The translations under genes were made by a program, and so were the position numbers. A stretch of DNA of 64,000 nucleotides from NCBI GenBank assembly GCA_016800925.1, contig JABCPU010000045.1, positions 1 through 64,000 of the forward strand, in the 5' to 3' direction. The notes under the pieces are model-generated. The model made no database searches, had not been told where the DNA came from, and saw nothing but the letters and a program-made list of their open reading frames with translations. This document shows positions 1 to 10,445 of the stretch, piece by piece. Numbering within the stretch: position 1 is the stretch's first letter; each line of letters starts with the position of its first letter. This DNA is from Suillus spraguei. Taxonomy: Eukaryota; Basidiomycota; Agaricomycetes; Boletales; Suillaceae.

Positions 1-905
1 CCCAGCAATGGATCACGTTGACAAGATGCTCACCTCCTATTTGCACAACAAGAAATATCTGCTCTCGATTCATTTGGCAGTTTGGCTCGCAAAAAAGACA
101 CTCAACTGGTACTACCAGCTCACAGACAGGTCTCACACATATCAAATCTCAATGGGTAAGTTCTATTCAATTTTTTTTCTATTTCTACTGACAGTTAATA
201 TTACTATACTAGTGTTACATCCCAAACATAAGCTATCATACTTCAAGGCAGCACAATGGGAAGACAACTGGATCGAAACTGCGGAGCAACTTGTGTGCAA
301 AGAATTCAAATGTTCGTACTTGTCACTTGATGACAACTCTGATTTTGGGCATGAGGAGGACATCTTGGAGTCAAATGGTGATATATTGATGGTGTGTTCT
401 ACTTACTTTTTACTTAGTGTTTGTACTGACTCAATCTTAGAGTGACAACATTTTTGATAATCTCCCAGTGCTTGCAGCTCCCAAACCTACTAACTCAGCC
501 TCTGAACTCAACTGTTACCTTAGTACAAATGTGGAACATGTCACCAACCCTATCGCTTGGTGGTGTGAGTGTTGCAAATCATTCCCCCACCTGTCTTGCA
601 TGGCCATTGACTATCTAACTATCCCTGGTATGTGGCATTATTATTTTTAACACCTTGTAAGCTTACATTGCCTATAGAAACTTCTGTAGATGTTGAATGT
701 CTCTTCAGTTGTGGGCATCTTGTCCTTTCACATGTCAGAAATTGTTTATCAGCGCAGTCAACATGTGTGCTGCTTTGTGTTGGCTTATGGAGTGAGTTGA
801 ACCTGGTCAAATCTGAGGATATCAACTGCACCTCTAAGCTCCCAGATGTCATTGGTGAAGAGGAAGCAATTGAGGAGGGTTGGGACAGAATCCAGGTAGA
901 ATAGT
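1..905 (+). pseudogene. hAT-family transposase, C-terminal relic
   Basis: Three or four short exons in shifting frames give the C-terminal part of a hAT transposase. First comes a segment with LAKKTLNWYY and LTDRSHTYQIS. A GTAAG intron near 155 follows, then VLHPKHKLSYFKAAQWEDNW. Another exon (about 470-628) has PHLSCMAIDYLTIP. The last (about 680-903) has ETSVDVECLFSCGHLVLSHV, RNCLSAQST and a GEEEAIEEGWDRI tail ending in TAG. The cysteine-rich change SRG to SCG in the RLFSRGR-like motif and the loss of everything upstream suggest decay. hAT transposases end in this dimerisation region. The N-terminal part and any 5' terminal repeat lie outside the window, so an intact gene starting upstream cannot be excluded. 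Positions 906-1189 show nothing coding. Confidence 0.7.
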
Positions 906-1189
906 ATTACATTTGTTATTAGTATCCTAGTAGTAATTCATTACAATGCTCTTCATAGTGACCTGCAGGTAATACCCCAGGTCCATTATGTCAAATTTTT
1001 ATTTATTCATCATTGTTTATTGTCCTGTGGGGCAGAGCCCTATGCTGGACAGTACTTACAGTGTATTTACAGTGCTAAAATAATATGTGCATTTAGGTTC
1101 TATGTGTGTCCATGATATTGGTCCAGGCTTTCGCGAGGACAATAGACGCCATCTAAAGGCGTGACATGGGGTTTCGAGTGGCTTTCTGG

Positions 1190-2275
1190 TTAGCTGACTT
1201 CTATGAATCTGATTCTAATCTTGTTCTGGGGGGTAATGTCTCCGAAGGAGCTGAGCAGGTGACGAGTGCGGGTGATGAATTTGAAGAGGGATTTGGTGCA
1301 TTTGTCATCGTTCAGCAGATTTTTCAGTTGGTGTGCTTTGGGACTGAGTTCTGCTCTCATAGCACTTCCTTGTCTGGTGTGCGTCGGGCAGGCAAGTAGA
1401 TAATGATGAACTGATTCGTCTCGTTCTCGGCAGGATGGGCAAAGCGGGGAAGGGGCTTTCGAGATGCGATGGAGGTGCTTGTTCAGTGGTATGTGTCCTG
1501 TTCGTAATTGGATTAGCAGCGATGCGTGGCGTCTGGGGAGTTTCTTGGCCAGTTTCGCAAAACCTTTGGAGGGGAAGGATGGGTCTATTTCTTTGAATCG
1601 TGCGTATATGGGAGATGTTTGGAGGATGGATGTTGTCTCGAGTGCAATAATGCTGTGGAAGGTCTGCTTTATTGCCGATTTTCTGCATGGGAGTAGGATG
1701 GGGGTGTTGTCTGCATTGTGGAGGGATGTGGGGAGTTTGAGGTTCTCTGAGTTCTCTCCCCGGGCGGCGCGTTTTGCCTGTTCATCTGCTGCTTCATTTC
1801 CAGGAATGCCTATATGGCCGGCTGACCATCATATGATCAGTTTGTGGTTGTCGTTCCTCGGCAGTAGTTGACGTAGGTTGTCATGGAATATATCAATGAG
1901 GTAGTGTCCTGGTTATGATTGGAATCCACCAGTTGCTCGAATCGCTGCTTGGTTATCCACCCCAAGCACCATGGTTGGTCTAGTTCTGCCCCATTGTCTC
2001 GTTCTTTCTCTCAACAACTCTACCGCCAGGATCGTTTCCACAATCTCCCCTTCATATACTGTATGTTCTTCGGTCTTCCCTAGGTAAAACCTCCTCTCGT
2101 CCACCATTCTGTCGCCCTCCATTAGCACTGCCACCCCTCCTATACCACCATCAATCGCCGACCCATCTGAGTAAACTCTTAAGTCCTCGTCTGCTATTGT
2201 GTCCTCCAGGTGTGCCTCCTCTGGTTTGCTCGCTATTCTCAACTCAACATCTGGGACATTATGTCGATACCCGTA
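1190..2275 (-). pseudogene. LINE (non-LTR retrotransposon) RNase H and C-terminal relic
   Basis: On the minus strand one frame runs from about 2270 to a TAA at 1190-1192, broken by two in-frame stops: TAA just before GHYLIDIF near 1910, and TGA just before WSAGHIGIPGNEAAD near 1840. The first part is an RNase H domain with YSDGSA, YEGEIVETILAVELL and GVDNQAA, which hold the first three acidic residues. After the WSAGH...GNEAADE segment comes a C-terminal region with LLIQLRTGHIPLNKHL, CPSC and VHHYLLACPTHTRQ. This order is usual for RNase H-bearing non-LTR elements of mushrooms. The reverse transcriptase and endonuclease are missing, so the copy is 5'-truncated, as is common for LINEs. It may have landed in the 3' end of the hAT relic, because TACCC-type repeats lie directly on its other side. 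Confidence 0.8.
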
Positions 2276-2335
2276 GCAAAACCCATACCCACACCATAGG
2301 TATGGGTATGGGTCCAACTGCCCACACCCACGGGT
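2272..2335. repeat. TACCC/GGGTA-rich inverted repeat
   Basis: Short runs of ACCCATACCC face runs of GGTATGGGTATGGGT, followed by more ACCC repeats. The same kind of sequence occurs at 55208-55345, next to another hAT relic. Such repeats often sit at the ends of mushroom hAT elements, so this may be a subterminal repeat. It is not telomeric, because the unit is not CCCTAA. Confidence 0.6.
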
Positions 2336-2491
2336 TTACCCATGCAGTTCCCTAAGTCCATCCTCCTTATCTCCAGATTCTCCACAGTCAATGTTCTGTT
2401 GGTGCAATGTCCATGAGGGTGACCTCTGAGTCTCACCGCAGATCCTCTGCACCTGACTCGGATGTCCACAGTGGCAGATGCATATGTCAGA

Positions 2492-2627
2492 GTTCATGAT
2501 GTCCACGATGACAGATGATATGTCAGAGTTCCTATATGTCAGACTACATGTTTTTCAGAGTTCATGATGTCCATAATGACAGATGATATGTCAGAGTTCC
2601 TATATGTCAGGCTACATTTTTTTTCAT
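2492..2627. repeat. Tandem duplication, 68-bp unit
   Basis: Two adjacent copies (2492-2559 and 2560-2627) begin GTTCATGATGTCC and contain GATATGTCAGAGTTCC. They differ at a few positions, and a partial third copy precedes them at about 2460-2491. No coding potential is seen in them. From here to about 2880 the sequence is AT-rich and empty. Confidence 0.8.
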
Positions 2628-5159
2628 GCTTCCTTAGTACAATTCAATTTGTTTTTTTCTTTCTGTCACCAATGAGGCATGAATCAGACAGAAGGGCATG
2701 CATCAACTAGTATGGAAAATACAGTGATACAGCAAATATAACAATAACAATAAATGGACATCAATGGCCAAATGCGAGGCCCAATATCACAATAGTATAT
2801 AGCAATGCAAAAACAAGTGAGTGACCAAGGCAATCCAATGAATGCAACAAATAGAGAATATCAAAGGTTTGTCTGGTCATCAGAATAATCAGGACCATAT
2901 CCATGGCGAAACCCTCCTCCCCCCATAATATGAGTTGCTGGAGGGGTGCCAATAATCTTCATGGTACTCTTGAGGGTCGTGGTTGTGGTAGTGACTGTCT
3001 TGATATCCACTGCTGCAGTGGTGGTTTTCATCATACTGCTGGGGGAGTTGTGAGCCACGAGGAGGTTGAGAACCACAAGAAGGTTGAGAGCTGTGACATG
3101 GTGGAGGAGGCTGTGAGCCACAAGGGGGCTGTGGGCCATGAGGAGGTGGGGGGACATAAGAGGGCGGAGGGCCATGTTGCATATGTTGATTATAATAGCC
3201 ACACTAGTAATCAGATGGCAGATAGCGAGGGAACCCATGGCCAGGACCCTGTGGATGATTCTCCCTGTACAGAGGATCATTCCATGTTGTGTAATAATGT
3301 GGCTCCATATATGATCCATAATGTGAACTGTGCATGCAGTCATCAGCCTAAACAATGTCTTGTCTCATGTTGGCATCATGGGAGCACTTGGTAGCCAAAT
3401 TTCCCAGCTGAACCAGTGCATGATCATCATTGGGTAGGGCAGGAGCAGGAGCAATATTGTTACTTGGAGTAGCAGTAACATTGTCTCTTGGAGTGGTAGT
3501 AACACTCTCTGGAGTGCCTGCAGCAGGGACAACACAGTCTGTGAGCATGTGGGAAGGCTGGTGATGGATTGGTGAGGGTGACGCTGGTGACTTAGGCCAA
3601 GGAGGTAGCCTGTTGTCAAGCTCAGCATGGTCTGGAGTAGTACCTACAGTAGGCTCTATGTTGTCTGACACAGTGTTCTCATTGGTGGAGTTGGTCTCCT
3701 CGCATGCTACAGGGGGCTTGACTGGATGGAGCTTGGGGCACTCTAAATATATGGTCAATTTACTAGTGAGAGAATAATGAATTAGCACAATACCTTTGAC
3801 ACCTTTGAGTTCTGGTAGGCCATCACAAAGGCATTTGGCAGCATCACCAGGCATTTCATCATCAGACGACTTAACAATCTTAAGCTTCCCTGCCTTCTCA
3901 TTTTCTCCCTTAGTCCTGATGGGCTCTGCCTTTATTTACCTTGGATGCAGGTGCCTCTGTAGATGAAGCCCTCTTCTTGGCTGCTCATGAGCTACCCTCT
4001 GACTTTGCCTTCTGTTTCTTGGATGTAGCCTTGTCCTTATAGTTGGGGTTGGCCTTAGTAGTCCCATTCCCTGAACCAGATTTGGCATCGCTAGATATGA
4101 GAGACATAACTTCCTTTGGCTTCATGACCTTCTGTTGTTTTGGGAGTTGTACAACCTTGAATTTATGAGCAGGAGGTCTACCAATGGGTATGTTAGGCAG
4201 ACAAGTTGAACCATTGGAGTCGGAGTTGCCAGAGTCATCAGAAAGGGTGAGTGGGGAATCACAGAAGACTGATGCGTCCTGAAAGGTCTTGCCTTTCCTT
4301 TTGGTGATAGCCTTACTAGGCTTCTCATGAGCAAGTTTCTTGTGGTCAGAAGTTCTGTTCGTGAAAAGACAATGTCTTGCTGCATGGATGGAATCCACTG
4401 GGGGATATGTGCCCATCACTACTGGGCACTCAGAAATGAGAATCTGTATCAAAATGTGCCTAAATGTCAGAATGCAGGAATAGAATAAGTTGAAGACATA
4501 CCTTGTTTGTTGTCCAAAACCTTTTTTAGTTGCATAGTGCAATGACCTCACTAGCTTCCTTCAGAGTGAGATTGGCAATGCCTTTACTCTTTGAAGCATG
4601 ATATTCCCCAGGGAGTATGATATCCTCGGGGTAGCCCATCATCATCATTCCCTGATGTGTGAGCTCCACTGGGATTGTATTCCATGGAAACTTTTTTGAT
4701 AACAGAAATTTGCTGCCCAGGCTCGCTGTCACTCCACATTAATGCAAGTAAGAGCAGGAAGATATATTGACACATACTGAGTTGGCGACAGATCTCTGCT
4801 TTGATCCACCTGGTCCTGTCCTTGGCTATATTGATGGTGTCAGATAGAGTGATTGAAGCCTCATGGCCGCTAGGCATGTCTGGTTGGGTTACATTGTTAT
4901 CTCCTGGGAAGGCTTCCTCAACAATAGTGAGTGATGTCAAATTACTAGGCATGGGGAGCTCAGTCACCACCAAGTTCTCTGAAAGATATGAGCAACTTAC
5001 TATACTTACGCCTTGAGATGCCTGATGATCATATCATTGTCAGCCTTACAATGTGAGAGCCAAAACTGTAAGAGTGTGAGCATATGGTGTTGAGGTTAAA
5101 TCCAAACCAAGAGAATGAACTTACACCAGCAGCTCCCAGAGTTGTATGGGCCATGCCAA

Positions 5160-6407
5160 TGTAACGAACATATTGGTGCTGGCCTCGAAACCTTACCTTT
5201 TAGCACTCGTCTCATGTCTATAGGAGTTACCACTTGTCCATGGCCGTCTTACCCCTTTAGCATTGCTGGCAGCATCCCACGCTTACCGCACACCATACTG
5301 ACTGCTGCACTACGTTCCATGTACTGATGTCCTTCCATGTCCTTGCTGCATCCACATAGTTCCATTTGGTGCATAGTTTATTACATGACCGTTTATCACT
5401 TATTTCACGGCAAGCCTTATTACATGTTGCCTCGTGCTGCAGCTGCTGTAACAGACAAAATCAGGCTGACCTTGAAACAGTAGTTTTTGCATAGTGTCTC
5501 TTACTTAGGCTTTCCTTACCTTAGGTCCGCATTTTGGCTGATTACATAAGAACTGACCTTGCACCTGTCTTTACACCACTTCACCACTAGCAGTAGCAGT
5601 CTGAGACTTACTGTTTGAATGATCATTTTACTACTCTTCTGAGCTCTGAGCCTTGAATCAGAAACCCCTGGGTTGAATAGCAGCTAGGCAGCATTCAACA
5701 TATATCTGCACCCCAGCAGAGTTGTGTTACCCACACCGCCTCACACTACGTTTACATACAGTGGTTACTGTACTTGAGCGCTACTGATTTCACCTAACGC
5801 ATTCCGAGTACATACAATTTAGGATATAAGCACTGCATACCCTGCATGATACAGCACCTTATTTTCACTGTACTATAGGTCAGGATTAGTGTCTAGCTCT
5901 GGATCTACCCAGTAGTGGACTTAGTCTTTAAAGTTCCTTACTGCTTGTTAATCAATTTCACTCATTCACTGTTACCACTGGCACACCACTAGATTATTGA
6001 CCCCTTTTTTGACTGAATTTCATGCTCACTGCTACTCTACTGCTGAGAGTACTGCAGACTTCTTTACTGTTTCTTTGCACCGCTTGCACCTTACCACAAC
6101 CGCTGACTTTATTGCTCATTATTGCTCACTCGATGCTATGTTTACAAGCATTATCTCAACCACAGTAGCACCGCTACATACAATGCTAGTTCCAGCGGCA
6201 TCATCGCTGACCGCGGCAACTTACCGCTGACTACGACACTATATTCGCACATTGGTTTGACTCAAACTTGACTATACTAACAGGCATCCTCCTTTAGGGT
6301 CAAACGCTCTTGCCTTGCAAGTGAAGCAGACTAGACGGAGCGCAAGACCACACATACTAACTTAGGAGGTGGTTTATCTACAGCCCAGGTTAGGTTGTAT
6401 CTTTACA
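5160..6407 (+). mobile_element. Solo LTR, copy 1 (1248 bp)
   Basis: The segment starts TGTAACGAACATATTGG and ends GGTTGTATCTTTACA, giving the usual TG...CA limits with TGTAA/TTACA inverted tips. It is alone, with no internal retroelement region beside it. The flanks are CCAA before and CCGA after, a probable 4-bp target duplication with one change. Removing the LTR and one flank restores an open frame across the host exon on the minus strand. Compared with copy 2 it has about 300 extra bp (about 5445-5748). It carries no gene. Confidence 0.8.
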
Positions 6408-6689
6408 CCGAGACCACCATCTTTATTAATGACTTTGCCACATGCCACCAAAGCTGCTTCAAATCCGAACCATGCAGCTCCTCCATCCATCTATATGTGT
6501 TCAGTATTATGATACCACCAGTTTAGATGTGCATACCACAGCAATGATCTTCTTACAAAACTTTTGGAACTCCTGTGCATGCATGGCAATGGTCTGAGGG
6601 ATGCCACTGAGAAGTACAGACTGGCCATGGTACTCCAGGATAGTCTGCCATGTGTCTGGATATGCTGCTTTAAATAACTCATAGCAGTT

Positions 6690-7819
6690 CATCAGGAAAA
6701 ACTGTTTCTCTATATTGAAGACCCTCCTCTATATAGCCTCTATAGTATACCATAGTGCTGTATGGTCTATGGTTTGCTATAACAGTCTATAGACCACTAT
6801 TGACAAGGACTACAATTTGGGGTTTCATCAGAAAAGTTCCCATGGTCAAGGTGCTTTTTTGAACCATCCACTTTTGAGTATTTTGCTTATAACTCACTAG
6901 GATCTTAGCCTATTGATGTCATAAGACTATGGGTAGACTCTCCTTGACAAGGGCTACAACTTTGAAAAAAAGTTACCATGGTCAAGTAAGCAAAAATGCG
7001 AAAATTCCCTAAGTCAAAATTTACCAAGTCTTGTGATGTGGCTTTGTTTGGCACAGCTTATATAAGTGCGGTCAATCACCAGTCTTTTCCCACCTTTTCC
7101 CTTCCTTTCCCTTCCTTCCCTCCTCCTCATTCTCCTTCTACTCAACAATTTTCGCATTTTTTGACTATCTGGTAAGTCTTTCTCTTCCTTCTTCCACTCA
7201 ATCATTTTCGCATTTTTCACTATTTGGCAAGTCTTTCTCTCTTCTTCTCCTTCTAGCTCCGCATTTTTGACTATTTAGTAGTAAGTCTTTCTCCCTTCTT
7301 CTCCTTCCCTCTCTGACTCTCTTCTTCTAGCTCCGCATTTTTGACTATTTGGGTAGTAAGTCTTTCTGTCTCTCTTCCTCCCCTCCTCCTTCCACTCAAT
7401 TTTTGCCTGCTCTCTGCCCTCCTCCTGCTCTACTCTGCTCCTCTTCCTGCTTATCCTGTTCTTCTCATTTTCGCATTTTTGCTCTCCTGCTCTCATCTCC
7501 CCCTAGCATACCTAGTTTAGATCATATCATAGACTTGTCATGTATTTTAGTACTTGAATGAAGCTTTTAATATGTATTGAAACAGATGTGAATAAGTCAA
7601 TTATATTAAAGCTATTGAAAGATATACATGTTGAATATGGACAACTATATAGTTACCATAGTACTATATTGTACTATAGGGCACTATATATTGCTATAAC
7701 TAGCCCACACAATTGGGCACTTGGCTATATGAGCTATAGCCCTATGCACCCTATATAACGTGTTATAGTTCTATATAGTGCTATATACAGCTATATAGCC
7801 ATAACACATTTTCCTGATG
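6690..7819. mobile_element. Non-autonomous TIR element with CATCAGGAAA ends (1130 bp)
   Basis: The left end reads CATCAGGAAAA and the right end TTTTCCTGATG, a perfect 11-bp inverted pair. Both flanks are TT, a possible dinucleotide target duplication. It separates two exons of the lineage-restricted gene on the minus strand. Inside are CTATATAG-type short palindromes near both ends (6720-6800 and 7640-7800), a TTGACAAGG..TACAA motif repeated near 6805 and 6940, and the tandem repeat at 7130-7480. There is no open frame of note and no transposase. The same end sequence defines the two 417-bp elements at 55568 and 59339. Confidence 0.6.
7130..7480 (+). repeat. Imperfect tandem repeat in a CT-rich tract
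   Basis: Four or five degenerate copies of a 55-75 nt unit built on CGCATTTTTGACTATTTGG and GTAAGTCTTTCTC are separated by CTTCTTCTCCTTC-type pyrimidine runs. Copies begin near 7148, 7207, 7260 and 7335, with partial ones near 7400 and 7470. Apparent open frames here are low-complexity Lys/Glu/Arg or Ser/Pro strings and are not credible genes. Confidence 0.7.
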
Positions 7820-8207
7820 TTACAGCATACAGTAGCATCTGGACAAAAATTATTAGAAAAAACAACATAGCAAGAGTGAGAGATGCTCACTTGGTGTTCC
7901 TGGTACATCTGAAGCCTTGCCACTGAGTCAGTCAAGCTCCTGCTTAAGGTTATCCTTGAAGTAGCCACTATATGCATTCCAATGGTTGACTCTGTTGATG
8001 CCACAAGTGTGGCTCTTGTGCCATAATGAAATGATTTGATGAGTGGGGATGGAAGTTTGATGGCTGAGCTCATGCACAAGGTGTTCCATATTCACAAAAA
8101 CCTTGTGGAGGATGTCATTCATCGCATCATGCCTCCATCCTTTCACAGTAGATCACAGCCTCCCAATGCTGGATCCAATTGAAAGGTGGGGGTCGAAGGT
8201 ATGATGC

Positions 8208-9169
8208 TGTAACGAACATATTGGCGCTGGGCTTAAAACCCTATCTTTTGACACTCATCTCACGTCTATAGGAGTTACCACTTGTCCATGGCTGTCTTAC
8301 CCCTTTAGCATTACCGGCAGCATCCCATGCTTACCGCACACCGTACCAACTACCGCACCACATTCCACATACCAATGTCCTCCCATGTCCTTGCCACGTC
8401 TGCATAGCTCCATTTGGTGCGTCATTTGTTTTATGTTTGTTATCACTGATTCCACAGCAAGTCTTATTACATGTTGCCTCATGCCGCAGTGCCTCACGCT
8501 ATGTTTACATATGGCGGTTACTACACTCGAGCGCTACTGATCTCGCCTAGAGTATTCCGGATACATACAATTTAGGGTACAAGCACCACATACCCCACAT
8601 GATACAGCACCTGATTTTACACCATTGCACGTACTATAGGTCAGGATTATTGTCTAGCTCTGGATCCACCCAGTAGTTGATGTAGTCTTTAAAGTTCCTT
8701 ATCGCTCATTAATCGATCACGCTTGTTCTCCATTACTGCTGGTATACTGCTGGACTTTTGACTGTTATTTTTACTGAACTTCTCACGCACCGCTACTTTA
8801 CCGCTGAAAGTACTGTGGCTTTCTTTACTGTTTCTTTGCCCTGCTCGCAACCTTACCACTACCGCTGATATCATTACTTGACATCGCTCACTCAATGCAA
8901 CTGTTTCTGACTATATCTCGACCATGGTAGCACCGCTACACATGACGCTAGTTCCGGCGGTATCATCACTGACCGTGGCAACTTACCGCTGACCACGACA
9001 CTTCATTCGCACATAAGTTAGGCTTGAACTTGACCATACTAATAGGCATCCCCCTTTAGGGTCGAACACTCTTGTTTTCACAAGTGAAGCAGACTAGACA
9101 GAGCGCAAGACTCACATACTAACTTAGGAGGTAGTTTATCTACAGCCCAGGTTAGGTTGTATCTTTACA
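8208..9169 (+). mobile_element. Solo LTR, copy 2 (962 bp)
   Basis: It begins TGTAACGAACATATTGG and ends GGTTGTATCTTTACA like copy 1, and aligns with it throughout except for an internal deletion of roughly 300 bp. Four bases, ATGC, occur directly on both sides (8204-8207 and 9170-9173), which fits a 4-bp target duplication. It lies just upstream of the first visible exon of the split lineage-restricted gene. No retroelement protein is nearby. The 9170-9590 stretch that follows holds nothing I can name. Confidence 0.8.
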
Positions 9170-9591
9170 ATGCATGTCTCAGAAATGGAGGGTATTGTAG
9201 ATCAGCAAACAAGGGGTAGTCTAGACAGCACTGCACAGCACCCCAGTGCACACAGCAAGGGTTCTGTCTGTAAAGAACTGGGACAGGACTGGGACAGGAC
9301 TGGGTGCAAGACTTACAGCAGCAACACAAGCATGATAAACATGAGTATCATTCATTATAAATGTTGTGTACCATATGGGATTGTGTTTAACTATGCAACA
9401 TTAATGATCAGTAGATAGATGTATGGAACATAATGGCAATAGCATAATTCCATGGAAATGAGTGCAAACAAATGAAATGATCGAGTTAGTCAAGCATAGC
9501 TTGGAAGACAATGGTGTGAGTCTTCGGCGCCTCTGTCTTGGCACTAGTACAAGTGTCATCAATGATATCCACGACTGGAGAAAGCTTGATA

Positions 9592-9960
9592 TTACCTAGC
9601 AGCCTTTGCCCATCGATGCCTAAACCCACGGCACTTGGATTTGTGGTACTGGTCTTTTTCGATCTGGTCCATCAAGCATAGGATACCTTCGTGAATGGGA
9701 CAGTACATATTGACATGCAATTTTTCCGCACGCCACACGCCTGTCCTGTATTCATCAAGTGCTGCAGCCAGCTGAAATAGATCAGTGCACATTCAGGAAA
9801 AATGAACTTACTTACGATTGTGGCGGCCAGTGCTACTGCACCTTTGGGTACGGAATTCGCAAAGATGTCAGGAAAAAATCGAGCCAGTGCATTCTTACCC
9901 ATGTAATAGTACATTTTACAAAGATCCTCCAGTGCGATGTGTGCGAGATTATTAGTGCGG
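9592..9960 (-). pseudogene. DUF6532-like protein, C-terminal fragment
   Basis: Two exons on the minus strand. The first has NNLAHIALEDLCKMYYYMG, FFPDIFANSVPKG and AVALAAT. A GTAAG...TTTCAG intron follows, then LAAALDEYRTG and a C-terminal part ending in RWAKAAR before TAG/TAA at 9592. The PxGAVALAATxxxxALDEYRTG core is the end of the DUF6532-type domain, a domain of unknown function frequent in mushrooms and often near transposons. The upstream part is missing because an LTR copy starts at base 9961, directly against the first codon kept. Confidence 0.6.
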
Positions 9961-10445
9961 TGTAAAGATACAATCTAGCCTGGGCTGTAGATGAACCACG
10001 GCCTAAACTAGTATGCGAGCCTTGCACTCTGTCTAGTCTGCTTCACTTGCAAAGCAAGAGCGTTCGACCCTAAAGGGAATGCTAAGTTAATATAGTTTGA
10101 TAATGCCCAACCTGTGGTGCATGACTGCCGTCGGAGGTAGCGAGATGCTAGCGGTGACCTCCAGTCTGTGGGAGACTAGTGGTAATACTAGCGGTAAGCA
10201 CGGAAAAGTGGTAGACAAGCAGTAGCGAAAGTGGTAAAACTGTGGTAGTGCATGTGGTAAAACTGCAGTAGTGCGTGCGGTAACACTGCAGTAGTGCGTG
10301 TGGTAAAACTGCGGTATGGCGTGGGAAACTGGCGGTCAAACAAGCGGTGAAGCGCAGGAAAGTGGTAACAAGCGGTGGTGCATGCAGCAGTAAAGCAATT
10401 CTTAAGAGACAGTAACTTCAGTGAAAGACTTTATTCCGTTAGAGA
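9961..10445 (-). mobile_element. LTR, copy 3 (diverged, truncated, inverted)
   Basis: The first bases, TGTAAAGATACAATCTAGCC, are the reverse complement of the 3' end of LTR copies 1 and 2. The match continues through GCAAGTGAAGCAGACTAG and CCCTTTAGGGTCGA (both on the minus strand). Further on it becomes a run of short GGTAAAACTG repeats. The other LTR end (TGTTCGTTACA on this strand) is not found, so the right limit is approximate. It abuts the DUF6532 fragment and probably disrupted that gene. Confidence 0.65.
10231..10322. repeat. Minisatellite, four copies of a 23-bp unit
   Basis: Four head-to-tail copies of a unit like GTGGTAAAACTGCAGTAGTG lie at 10231, 10254, 10277 and 10300, each with one to four changes. 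They are inside LTR copy 3 and look like a local expansion of its GGTAAAAC-rich part. Confidence 0.85.

Larger units (their letters stand above)
2880..8150 (-). pseudogene. Agaricomycete-restricted multi-exon gene, split by two insertions
   Basis: Reading the minus strand from 8150 gives a coherent chain of exons: LVHELSHQT...SLWHKSH and NHWNAYSGYFKDNLKQELD; then NCYELFKAAYPDTWQTI and YHGQSVLLSGIPQTIAMHA; then GFEAALVACGKVINKDGG; then MAHTTLGAAG and FWLSHCKADNDMIIRHLKA; then FPWNTIPVELTHQG and GYPEDIILPGEY with SKGIANLTLKE. A Lys/Ser-rich part (about 4550-3985) and a Pro-rich tail (3182-2889) follow. I recognise the layout as a large family of unknown function found in mushroom genomes. The chain is cut between SDVPGTP and CYELF by a TIR element (6690-7819) and between KDGG and MAHTT by an LTR (5160-6407). 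Several junctions carry stops or frame changes. The function is unknown. Confidence 0.65.

Noticed and set aside
2272..2335. Telomere-like repeat
   Set aside because: Units are TACCC/ACCCAT, not CCCTAA, and change direction within 60 bp, as a subterminal inverted repeat would.
7014..7561. Open frames in the CT-rich tract
   Set aside because: Low-complexity Lys/Glu/Arg or Ser/Pro strings created by a pyrimidine tandem repeat; no start or stop logic.
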